A stretch of DNA of 64,000 nt from Apteryx mantelli. Lineage: Eukaryota; Chordata; Aves; Apterygiformes; Apterygidae. The translations under genes and the position numbers were made by a program. Each line of letters starts with the position of its first letter. Position 1 is the first letter of the stretch. The stretch spans positions 64,121,684-64,185,683 of the forward strand of contig NC_089982.1 in NCBI RefSeq assembly GCF_036417845.1, given 5' to 3'. The notes below the pieces were generated by a model. The model had not been told where the DNA came from, did no database searches, and saw nothing but the letters and a program-made list of their open reading frames with translations. Shown here piece by piece: positions 7,202-16,400 of this stretch.

Positions 7202-9197
7202 CCCACAACGGGAACATCCTTTTTTTTTTTTTTTTTTTTTTTGTTCCCCTTTGCTCGTACATCTGAGCCGCCAGTGCAGCAGCAAGGGATTCGGTGCTGT
7301 GGTGTTTAGAGCCTGCATTTTGACAAGCCCGCACCATCTCTGCAATAGTGCAAGCTGCTCGGTTCTTAATCGCCTGCAAGGCTCTCGCACAGTCAGCATT
7401 CGCATTCTCAAAAGCGAGCTGCCTCAGCAACAGTGCCTGAGCCTCCTCATTCTCAATCTGCTGCTCAGTTGCTGCATATAACCAATCAACAAATGCAGGG
7501 TACGGTTCTGTAGGTCCCTGCAATACTTTTGCAAATGACAAACTTGAATCGGCGTTTGTACCTGTCAGTCCACGCAAGGCTTGTAAAACGAACTTTGCAA
7601 TCCTCTCATATGTTTCTCTATTGTATTCCGTCTGGGTTGCTGGATCCGCATGCAGCCCCTCTCCAGCCAATTGGTTATAGCCTACTCCTTGTCCGTTATT
7701 CAAGTTATCAACCGCCTGTACGGGACATTTGTCTCGAAAGTCCGAAAGCCACACAGCATACTGAGTGTTAGTCAAATCCATTTTCATTAACGCTTTCCAG
7801 TCACAGGGAGTCATCATATACGTAGTAGAAAGCGCTTCTAGGAATGTGATAGTATGAGTAGATTGAACTCCGCTTTCTTTTACTAATTTCTGCAGTTCCT
7901 GCCACTTATTCAAAAACACCAGCAAAGAGGTGGGCCCCAAAATCAGTTCGGCAAGGGCGCGGATGTTGCTCGGCACCAAGTTTTGATATTTCACCAGGGC
8001 TCTCAGCTGCGCTTGCACTTGGTGGTTGTTTATCCCGTACTGCATTACCAACTGTTGCAGCTTTGTTACCACTTGCCAATCCAGAGGCTCCCACCTCGTC
8101 TGTCCCTGACCCGTGGTCACCACCGGGGCTACTATAGGGAAAAACTGCATGTCCCCAACCAGTTCAGCATTCTGAATGATCCCGCGCCACCTTTTTGCCA
8201 TGTCAAAGTCAGGGTCCCTAGGTGGCAGGGCTTTCTCCGGTGCTCTCGGTAAACGGTCCAAAATTGTTCGATACTCCTTTTGTGTTAAAGGGTTTTTTTT
8301 CCAGGCTTGCAGATGCTGCTCCGCCTGCTCAAGGGACCACGTCCCTTTGAGTACGTTGGTAATCACCCAGTCTCTGGGGGCGATCTCTTGGTTCTCCTGG
8401 GATCCGCCGGCAGGATCCCCGGAGAACCGTTCCTCAACCGCTTTCAGGCCGTCCACAATGGCCTGATGCACCTTCTTATACGCCTCCCTCACATGCGCCT
8501 TTTTCGACCCCCTATCCAACCTCCTCATTTCCTCCAACAGTTCCTCCATTTTTTTTGAATATTCAGTCAGATCAACGCTTTCCTCCTCAGGTAATGGCAC
8601 AGCGGCCGGATCCACTTCCACGGGGGGAGCGGACGGCTCAGGGGGGGCGGCAAAGGCATCAGCAACGTCCCCTTTCTTGTACGGTGGCAAGTCCTCATAT
8701 CCTGTGCCAGTCCCCCAAGCCTCCCGCTCTAGCTTAGAGAGAGGTGCCGCACATGGCAGGGAGGGCTCATCTATCACCGAGGGCCCCCCCGAGGATGGTG
8801 TATCAAAGACGGGCACCGCGCACTCCGCTCCCTCATCCTCATTCCCTGGCGAAAGTGCCGCCGCAGAGGGCTCCGCCTGCAGTGCCCTCTGTATGGCAGC
8901 GGTCGCCTGTGCCTCCCCGTGCAGCTGTTCGATCATGAGCCGCACGTCTCGATATGTTTTGGCCAGACGCCTGGCCTCTTTTTCTCCTTTCTGGATGGAT
9001 TCCCACAGTTCCTTCCCAACCTTCTTCCAGGCTTCCGCGCTAAAGACCTGGCTGGACTCCCGTAACAAACCGCGCCGCCTTCTCCACCACAGCAAGTCCA
9101 CCAGCGCCTGGCGCTCCACCTGTCGCTCTGTTTGTGCTGCCACTTGTAACAATTTTTCTAACGTGGCCTTTTCTACTGCTGATACAGCGTTTCCCAT
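6981..9197 (-). CDS. gag: Gag (MA-p-CA-partial NC), running out of frame into VAPA sequence
   Basis: This is a 738-codon open frame. Residues 1-652 are retroviral Gag: Met-Gly-Asn at the start gives an N-myristoylation site. There is an acidic, proline-rich middle with LPPY at 170-173 and a PSAP late-domain motif at 188-191. Capsid probably starts at the Pro near 353. It has the class II motif MMTPCDWKALMK at about 461-472 and the major homology region QGPTEPYPAFVDWL at 560-573. A run of lysines from the 23-A tract follows, and the frame then leaves the zinc-knuckle frame. Residues from about 660 translate the VAPA 5'UTR and first exon in the wrong frame up to TAA at 6981-6983. NC after its first Cys-x2-Cys, and the protease, are absent. 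The 652 open codons contrast with the broken pol and env. Confidence 0.9.
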   Translation of the reverse strand: MGNAVSAVEKATLEKLLQVAAQTERQVERQALVDLLWWRRRRGLLRESSQVFSAEAWKKVGKELWESIQKGEKEARRLAKTYRDVRLMIEQLHGEAQATAAIQRALQAEPSAAALSPGNEDEGAECAVPVFDTPSSGGPSVIDEPSLPCAAPLSKLEREAWGTGTGYEDLPPYKKGDVADAFAAPPEPSAPPVEVDPAAVPLPEEESVDLTEYSKKMEELLEEMRRLDRGSKKAHVREAYKKVHQAIVDGLKAVEERFSGDPAGGSQENQEIAPRDWVITNVLKGTWSLEQAEQHLQAWKKNPLTQKEYRTILDRLPRAPEKALPPRDPDFDMAKRWRGIIQNAELVGDMQFFPIVAPVVTTGQGQTRWEPLDWQVVTKLQQLVMQYGINNHQVQAQLRALVKYQNLVPSNIRALAELILGPTSLLVFLNKWQELQKLVKESGVQSTHTITFLEALSTTYMMTPCDWKALMKMDLTNTQYAVWLSDFRDKCPVQAVDNLNNGQGVGYNQLAGEGLHADPATQTEYNRETYERIAKFVLQALRGLTGTNADSSLSFAKVLQGPTEPYPAFVDWLYAATEQQIENEEAQALLLRQLAFENANADCARALQAIKNRAACTIAEMVRACQNAGSKHHSTESLAAALAAQMYEQRGTKKKKKKKRMFPLWGSTALGGGATRRPPLSASTSTELLPGLPASPSRSSPPPPSSRGSERARCRPPGLGLSTSRSWCSIHPPTSNSK
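7220..7242 (-). repeat. A23 homopolymer in gag
   Basis: Twenty-three consecutive T on the plus strand give 23 A in the gag sense. They lie immediately before the codons Gly-Cys-Ser-Arg-Cys-Gly of the first NC zinc knuckle. With this length the capsid frame and the knuckle frame do not match. The tract probably grew by slippage in a lysine-rich NC start. Length may vary between copies or be a sequencing artefact. Confidence 0.85.
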
Positions 9198-9376
9198 ACC
9201 GCCCGCCGCCTCACAAGGGCGCCTGACTCACCGGTCAGAAGAGTTGCGTAGCTACGACTTTTCTTTTCCCGTCTTTTTTCAGACGGCCAGGCTCGTTTTC
9301 CCCGGGCACGAGCCTCCCGGGCGGTATCCACTCCCGTTACTCGAACTCTTAGCAAAGCCAGCTTCTCCTCCGCAGT
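9198..9376 (-). other. gag leader with an overlapping upstream ORF
   Basis: The untranslated leader between the PBS and the gag ATG is GC-rich. It holds a 60-codon upstream frame (9355 to 9173 on the minus strand) that is rich in Arg and Lys and runs past the gag start in another frame. Avian retroviral leaders often contain short upstream ORFs that tune translation and packaging. Whether this one acts that way is unknown. Confidence 0.4.
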
Positions 9377-9394
9377 ATCACGTCGGGGTCGCCA
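9377..9394 (-). other. Primer binding site, tRNA-Trp type
   Basis: Two bases inside the 5'LTR, the minus strand reads TGGCGACCCCGACGTGAT. This equals the tRNA-Trp primer site used by avian leukosis/sarcoma viruses at 17 of 18 positions. The one difference faces the tRNA discriminator base, next to the CCA end. It is the site where minus-strand DNA synthesis would begin. Confidence 0.88.
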
Positions 9395-9396
9395 GA

Positions 9397-9884
9397 TGTC
9401 GCGGTCCGCGGGAGTGACGGGAATGAATCATACGCATTCACAGAATGCAGGTTCAATTCCATCTTTATTCAGCAATTTGCCCATTTTATAAGTACAGGTA
9501 TTCGGCGCTCTGGCCCTTGATTTGTGGTTCATACAGATTATGTCACAGGTAGCCAATCATTGCACCGATCACGCACGCAGCGGTCATGCCTTGTACCTTG
9601 CTGCTTGTTTAGCAAAGCTGTCTAGCCCTTAACCTTGGTTCCCACTGGCTTCTGCTAGCTTATCTGTACTTTCTCAGGATGTATCATTCCCAGCTGCACC
9701 AGTGTCCTTGGTAAAACTACTTCAAAGCACGTAGCAGTGGCTATAGCCTGAGGCCTAAGGCTTCAGCAAATTTAGCTACTAATGCTAAGCAAGTTGTGCT
9801 AAGCAATTAATCCTAAACAGTGTTAGTTCCATGCTCTATATCTCATATAGATTATTGTTCTGAAGCACCGCAAGGGCCCCAACA
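9397..9884 (-). repeat. ERV 5' LTR
   Basis: This is the upstream LTR of the minus-strand provirus, 488 bp, and carries the promoter. It has terminal TGT..ACA, an inverted CCAAT motif (attgg), a TATA box and an AATAAA signal placed about 15 bp after the TATA box, so R is short. By eye it differs from the 3'LTR at only two positions: 9409 (C here, T at 3325, in a CpG) and 9853 (T here, A at 3769). Confidence 0.96.
9484..9490 (-). promoter_or_regulatory. 5' LTR TATA box
   Basis: Minus-strand TATAAAA lies in the context ACTTATAAAATGGGC. It is expected to start the genomic RNA about 25-30 bp further along the minus strand, near 9455-9460. The matching 3'LTR copy is at 3400-3406. Confidence 0.7.
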
Positions 9885-9890
9885 GTGGGC
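9885..9890. repeat. ERV target-site duplication, right copy
   Basis: gtgggc directly follows the ACA end of the right LTR and matches 3307-3312 exactly. Six bases is the duplication size of avian alpharetrovirus-type integrases. Confidence 0.97.
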
Positions 9891-11555
9891 CCTTTGCTGA
9901 ATGGGGTGGGTGCCCTGGTGACGAAGGATGCAGAGAAGGCAGAGTTACTGAATGCCTTCTTTGCTTCAGTCTTTACTGCTCAGGCCAGCCCTCAGGAACC
10001 CCAGTTCCTGGAGGCAAGAGAGAAAGTCTGGAGAGAGGAAGACTTTCCCTTGGTGGAGGAGGAGTGGGTTAGAGATCATTTAAGCAAACTTGACACCCAC
10101 AAATCCATGGGCCCTGATGGGATGCACCCACGAGTGCTGAGGGAGCTGGCGGACATTACTGCTAAGCCACTCTCCATCATCTTTGAAAGGTCATGGAGAA
10201 CAGGAGAGGTGCCCGAGGACTGGAAGAAAGCCAGTGTCACCCCAGTCTTCAAAAAGGGCAAGAAGGAGGACCCAGGGAACTACAGGCCAGTCAGCCTCAC
10301 CTGCATCCCTGGAAAGGTGATGGAGCAGCTCATCCTGGAAGCCATCTCTAAGCATGTGGAGGAAAAGAAGGTGATCAGGAGTAGTCAGCATGGCTTCACC
10401 AAGGGGAAATCATGCCTAACCAATCTGATAGCCTTCTCTGATGGAATGACTGGCTGGGTAGGTGAGGGGAGAGCAGTGGATGTTGTCTACCTAGACTTCA
10501 GCAAGGCTTTTGACACTGTCTCCCATAGCATCCTCATAGACAAGCTCAGGAAGTGTGGGTTAGATGAGCGGACAGTGAGGTGGATTGAGAACTGGCTGAA
10601 TGGCAGAGCTCAGAGAGTTGTGATCAGTGGCACAGAGTCTAGTTGGAGGCCTGTAGCTAGCGGTGTCCCCCAGGGGTCAGTACTGGGTCCAGTCTTGTTC
10701 AACTTCTTCATCAATGACCTGGATGAAGGGACAGAGTGCACCCTCAGCAAGTTTGCTGACGATACCAAACTGGGAGGAGTGGCTGATACGCCAGAGGGCT
10801 GTGCTGCCATTCAGAGAGACCTGGACAGGCTGGAGAGGTGGGTGGAGAGGAACCTCATGAAGTTCAACAAAGGCAAGTGCAGGGTCCTGCACCTGGGGAG
10901 GAATAATCCCATGCACCAGTATAGGCTGTGGGTTGACCTGCTGGAAAGCATCTCTGTGGAGAAGGACCTGGGAGTGCTGGTGGACACCAAGTTAAGCATG
11001 AGGCAGCAATGTGCCCTTGTGGCCAAGAAGGCCAATGGTATGCTGGGGTGCATCAGGAAGAGTGTTGCCAGCAGGTCGAGGGAGGTGATTCTCCCCCTCT
11101 ACTCAGCCGTGGTGAGGCCACATCTGGAGTACTGCGTCCAGTTCTGGGCTCCCCAGTACAAGAGGGATGTGGCACTACTGGAGCAAGTCCAGCGAAGGGC
11201 TACAAAGATGATTAGGGGACTGGAGCATCTCTCTTATGAGGAAAGGCTGAGAGAGCTTGGCCTGTTTGGCTTGGAGAAGAGAAGGCTGAGAGGAGATCTT
11301 ATCAACGTGTACAAGTATCTGAAGGGAGGGTGTCAAGAGGATGGGACCAGACTCTTTTCAGTGGTGCCGAGCGACAGGACGCGAGGCAATGGGCACAAAC
11401 TGAAACACAGGCAGGTCCATCTGAACATGAGGAAAAACTTTTTCACTGTGAGGGTGACAGAGCACTGGAACAGGTTGCCCCGAGAGGTGGTGGAGTCTCC
11501 TTCTCTGGAGATATTCAAAACGCGCCTGGATGCAATCCTGTGCAATATGCTCTAG
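9891..11555 (+). pseudogene. CR1 ORF2, reverse transcriptase half
   Basis: This continues ORF2 after the ERV as one uninterrupted frame of about 555 codons. RT motifs are intact: [37 protein letters not shown], the first catalytic Asp in [20 protein letters not shown], and the catalytic pair in [13 protein letters not shown]-terminal thumb-like region with [20 protein letters not shown] follows, then the end at CNML. If the ERV and the one frameshift were absent, this copy would have looked competent in RT, so its decay is recent. It shares most sequence with the copy at 35377-37286, which lacks the insertion. Confidence 0.92.
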
Positions 11556-11636
11556 GTGACCCTGCTTGAGCAGGGGGGTTGGACTAGATGATCTCCAGAG
11601 GTCCCTTCCAACCTCAGCGATTCTGTGATTCTGTGA
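11556..11636 (+). other. CR1 3'UTR and octamer tail
   Basis: The short 3'UTR contains ttggactagatgatctccag and gtcccttccaacctc and ends in ATTCTGTG repeated twice. This is the region recognised by CR1 RT when it starts reverse transcription. It is the sequence most often retained in truncated copies, and the other plus-strand copy with an end (37287-37367) has the same form. Confidence 0.92.
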
Positions 11637-14600
11637 TTTGGCAAAAGGAAGTAGTGAATGAATTGCTGATGTGTTCTGCAGAAACAAAAAAAATTAGAAT
11701 AAGGCAAGCACAAGACTAATGGAAAAATTTGAGCTTAAACTAGACTGTTTACTGCAATACAAAACTCAGTGCACCATCAGAACAAAGGTGTATCTGTTTG
11801 AGAATTTGAGTGTAAGGAGGAACCAGCCACACAGCCTCAGAAATTATGTTGTGATTAAAAAGGAGTCAGACAATTTTCTAAGTGCTCAGGAGAAACAAAT
11901 GACTTTAAACATTTTTTTCCGTTAGAAATTTGCCTTTGCTTCTTACTGGCTTGGGTCCCACACACAGAAATTCTGAAACTCCAGAGCAGCTACCCAGTGG
12001 CTGCATCAAATGCAGGTTGAAGAAGAAAGTTCCTTCCATACTGCTTTTAACTGCCAGCTCACTTTCCCTGCATTTCTTAAGGGCATGGTTGAGTGTCTAT
12101 ATCCATCTCAATCACTATTCCCTTTTCTTCTTTTTGTTTATGATTACTACTGTTTCCTTTCTGTTCTTATAGTCACACAGCTAATCAAATCATTCCTTTG
12201 CATAGGTCTCTGCAATCTGCACATTAGGAGATGCTTTGAATCTCAGGACTCATATATGAGCTAATATGTGGGCAGTAGTCTTCCATTTTTATAACTATCT
12301 CAAAAAAAACCTTTTAAAAATTACTATTCTCTCAATTAATGTTGATGACAGCCATTAACTATGGTGAATACCTTTCTGTGAGATGGTTCTGTTCAACTTT
12401 TGGCACAGCAATAAAGTCCTTTATTGGCAGGAGGAAAGTATATCAACATAATTACTAGTGCTACTTAAAAATATCAAGCTAGTCTGAGAAATGAATACAG
12501 CTGTAGAAAACAATTTTTATATGGATAAAAAAAGAAAATGCAAATTTGACAGTTACTTGATTTTACCAAAAGATCCGTTATCACTTAGAGCTCCAACCCA
12601 ATAATAGGATAGTGTGTAAGAAACAAAATGGTAAGGTAAGGTAGGTTTTGGAAACCTACATAAAGAAAAAAGGTGCATGTTTCACAAGAATTTGATAAAA
12701 TCTTCACATTTCTTCCCAATGTGTTGTATTTGTTATTTATTATACCAGGCTAAACTCACTGCTGTTTTTAAAAGGGTATTTTCTTGTTTGCTGGCTACTG
12801 AGCTACAGTTTTTCTACAGCTTTTATTGTCCTTACTGTGTGCCATAAGGTGCTATGTATTTTGTCCTTTAGCAGACCTACCAGCAATGTCTGGCAGGGAA
12901 AATTTACCTATGACCTTACTTTGTAGAAAAAGGAGGCAGTAAGTGGTCAAATGACAGTTGTTGAGGAGGGAGCAACTTAGAGGATACACTAACTCAGAAT
13001 TTTCCTACAGCATCATGTACTTCAGCGTCTCTTTTATAGAAAACCGCACAGAACAAAAAATTACTTTCTTCTCCCATTGATCAAAATGCCACATGCAGCA
13101 ATTTAAATGCTGTGGATCTCAATGGTACCAGAAGCTGCGAGCTGGTATTAAGTGGTTGAATACAGTCCAAGCCTATGCTTCTTCACTGCTGACCTCAGTC
13201 ATTGAACTGTGCAAAACTGAAGTATTTCAGCTGTCCAGTAGGAATGTTTGTGAGTGTTTTTCTGTCCCACAGGAACAATGGTAAAATGTAATTGACTACA
13301 AAAGCAAATTGCAAAATAATTTAGCAAAAAATCTTAGAACATAAATGCGATATACAGTTCAAAGTTTTTTTTATTTTTTGGTGCTAGTAGAAGACCTAAA
13401 AAAAAAAATCAGATTTTCTTGGTTGAAATTCTGCTGTTCCTGTAACAAAACAAATGTAGCACAGTAGTATTATTTCTTAAAAACAGAAATGTGAGATAAA
13501 GTGTAGCATTAACAGCTGTTACTCACAGCCTTTATAGAAAACAACAGCATATACTAGTTTATACCTTAAAAATATTTGATTTGCAAGGCTTTCTGCCAGT
13601 AAGTATTATTTTATGCTCTGAACGATTGAGGTCTGTAATAATAAAGGATGACATGTCACAATTTAGTCATTGCAGCTGTTCTTTTGTTGCCTCCATATGC
13701 ATAGCTGCTAAGTTTGTAAGGAAAGAAAGCAGCTTAGTAGGGAAACAGTTAATTGTTTCTAACAGAAACAGAAAAATTTTCTCTAAGCTTTGATAATTTA
13801 GGAAATCAAAGCAGTCCTTGACTGCTTGACAGTGACAGCTGTTAATGCTCTCTTACAAAAGGTAAGGTATTATCATGTACAGTGAAGACAGATGTGGCTG
13901 TGGAGAAAAGCAGTCAAGTAAAAGAAAAGTTTAAGATTTAATGCTACTCTGAGATATAAACTGACATGTTGTTTCTGGGATTGCAGATTAAACTGTGCTA
14001 ATATTGAAGTAATGGTTTTGCCATATTCATGTGCTATAATAAAAGGATCATTTGTTTGTATTAGTAACTACAAAAATATAGAAGAGCAATGACTTACTAG
14101 TGAAAATTCTTATGATTACTGGTCATTTTGGTTGACACAGTTTTTGAATAGCTCAGGACACTTTATAATGTTATATTGATAAGCCAAAACCAGATATTTT
14201 ACATAATCTTTATTAATACTTTTGAACACATAGTGTCAATTAGTCTCTTCTATAGCTTCTCTTTAATTCTTGCTTGTATCTTATTCTAATTTAAGACGTT
14301 TTTTCTCTTATTTTTAAGCAGTGTCTTATGCCCACGATTTCCCTTCCTTGTCTGTTTTATTCAAAAGAAAATTTATACACATCAATGTTTTGTTTGTTTG
14401 CAGGGGGTTTATTTGTGGATGTATCTGGATAGAAAGCCTCTCAGAATGTTTTTATCATTATTCATTTGACACTTCAGTGCTGGTTCACCTGTTTCAAAAG
14501 TTACTGCAGTCTCGACCGCAGGACTCAATCTGAGATCACACAAAACAGAAAAAAAAATTGATTCCTGACTTCCATGGCTTCTTACTTCTCACTTACATAT

Positions 14601-16269
14601 TCTGTAGCTCCTTCCTTAGGGAAAAGAAAAAGGACTACAGCCCTAAAAACAGCTGTTAGTTATGTTCACAAAAGCTTATTTATTTAAGAAAGATGCACCA
14701 GATGGATTTTAGGATGGATTTAGGGATTCTGTCTTTTATAAGCTGCTTTCTCTAGTATAATGAGACCCACATGTGAAAAAATACAAGGAGAAATGGGTGC
14801 TTTATATTTATTCCTTGCAAAAGACCTGTTTAAACATCGCTTAGGTCTTTGCAAGAATTTAATGAACACATTTGACTCCTCTGGGCATCTCTACAGCAAT
14901 GGTGATGCCAAATCAATAAAGCAGAGCTCTTCACTGTGAGCCCTGATACAATTCTGGGACAAGGCAAGAAGGCAATTTACTGCAGGCAAAATTTTTAACA
15001 GATCAAATTCTGTAATTGTCTTCTGTCCTCCAAAAAATAGGGCACATTTTACATTTTATATTATTACATTCCTTTTAAGGCTTATTAGTGTTTCTGTTTG
15101 AAAATAACTGTAATGACAATTTTCATAGGCTTCTAATAGCAGCTTGGGTGAGCCTGGACTGCAGTCACCTAGGCAAGGAATAGACTCAGAGGACCTACTA
15201 TGATCATGCTGAAAAACTCTGTGACCCAGATGAAAGAACAAAACTTACTTCTGTCCTGTCCTTACAAGGTTTTTTTCATGTATTCATCTGTAGTTAAGAA
15301 ATGTCTCACTGTGCTACCTGGAATATATGGTGAAATCATATCTTGGTCTTGAAGTACAAAATTGAAAAAGAACTTGATGCATTTACCAGAAAGCTACCCT
15401 TCAAGGAAACTCAGATTATTATTACAATGTTTTGAGGTTAGTGAATCCTTATCTGACTGCAGCTGGTTTTGGAGTGGCCCTTGAAAACTTTCCTTATGGG
15501 AAAAAATTATATCCCATATAATAAAGTCTGAGGAAATATAATCAAATTTACAATATTTAGATACTATCCAGGTACTCAACCAACTCAACCTGAGTCAGTG
15601 AACACTTAAAATAACTAGTCTATGATAAATCTGCATTATTTTCCTCTGTGGAAACTATAAGGGCTATTGTAAAGCTTTGGACATTCCAATTAAAAATCTA
15701 GATAAAATGTACAAGAATAGCTACACAGATAATCTTTTTCAACCTACTCCTCTTAGGCATATGGGAAAACGTAATAGTCTCATAATTAAAAGAGTAGAAA
15801 GGTCACTTGTTCTGTTTAGCAGCTCAAACATGTAAAACTAGCAAAGCTTAGACTTACAAATTAAAAATAGAAAAAAGTTAGCTAATTCGATACTTATATC
15901 ATGTTTCTGAATTACAGTATACATTTATATGAAATTAATAGATAATTCAAACAGTATTGCAAAATATTATTTCCTTCAAAATTAATATTTCTCATAGTTT
16001 TGAAATTCATTTAGAGCACACTTTGAAAATTATGTAAAATTGCTCTTAGATCACTGCTACCACCTGAGACATTAGTGACCGCTTTCCACAGTAGTATAAA
16101 ATTTTCAGACAATGAAGTCATCTATTATCTGGGTTTTCTTATTGTTGATTTGACTGATTGTTTATTTTTTAGTATTTCAGAATAATTTAATTTCATTATA
16201 ATATTTCATAATAATTAAAATGATCGATTATAAGGCTATCTGATTATACAATCTTGCAATTCAGCCACA

Positions 16270-16400
16270 GAGGAAGTATTCAGACCCAGATTTTTATGAT
16301 ACAGAGCCTAAATACTGCTAACATTTAGATGGATCATTTATAGTTTAAATACATGTAATATCAAAAGCAAAGCCAATGCTTTAACCATTGAAATACACGG
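16270..16400 (+). repeat. Divergent direct repeat, copy A
   Basis: This matches 18065-18200 in the same orientation, best over (c)aGAcCCAgATTTTTATGATAC followed by an AaaTACTGC block and a later GAAA-ACACA-GGG block. I do not recognise the family. It may be an old interspersed element. Confidence 0.4.

Larger units (their letters stand above)
3313..9884 (-). mobile_element. Complete but defective ERV carrying host VAPA sequence
   Basis: A 6,572-bp provirus in minus orientation inserted in CR1 ORF2. Reading along the minus strand: 5'LTR 9884-9397, PBS 9394-9377, leader, gag from 9197, poly-A tract 7242-7220, VAPA-derived insert about 7201-6903, RT remnant, RNase H and integrase to 5055, env 5079-3752, PPT 3817-3801, 3'LTR 3800-3313. 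LTRs begin TGT and end ACA and are flanked by 6-bp duplications, as in alpharetroviruses and other class II elements. Gag resembles betaretrovirus-like class II Gag, while the Env transmembrane subunit is of alpharetrovirus type. The rest of NC, all of the protease and the N-terminal half of RT including the YxDD active site are missing, so the element could not replicate alone. The near-identical LTRs indicate a young insertion. Confidence 0.95.
525..11636 (+). mobile_element. Full-length CR1 LINE, interrupted by an ERV at 3313-9884
   Basis: This is a non-LTR retrotransposon of the CR1 clade. Without the ERV and one copy of its 6-bp duplication it is about 4.5 kb, the usual full length. In order it has a 5'UTR, ORF1 (cysteine cluster, then SGNH esterase), ORF2 (AP-type endonuclease, then reverse transcriptase) and a short 3'UTR ending in two ATTCTGTG octamers, the CR1 3' hallmark. 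Full-length CR1 copies are rare because most insertions are 5' truncated. ORF1 is broken by a stop and a frameshift. ORF2 has one frameshift near 2385 and the ERV insertion, but is otherwise open with intact RT motifs. It closely matches the truncated copy at 35377-37367, so this subfamily was active fairly recently. I saw no clear target duplication around the CR1 itself, which is normal for CR1. Confidence 0.93.

Noticed and set aside
6903..7242. Reading the VAPA part as an ordinary processed pseudogene inserted into the ERV
   Set aside because: Viral sequence is missing across the insert (rest of NC, protease, half of RT), there is no flanking duplication, and the A-run lies on the 5' side of the VAPA sense, not after its 3' end.
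7220..7242. A23 as the poly(A) tail of a retrocopy
   Set aside because: It is in gag sense immediately before NC zinc-knuckle codons and upstream of the VAPA 5'UTR, so a homopolymer expansion in a lysine-rich stretch fits better.
7030..7266. A plus-strand frame rich in Gly and Glu
   Set aside because: It is the complement of the GC-rich VAPA UTR and the A-run, without any domain.
8677..9417. A 246-codon plus-strand open frame
   Set aside because: It is antisense to the conserved gag start and leader. The GC-rich codons of gag leave the opposite strand open.
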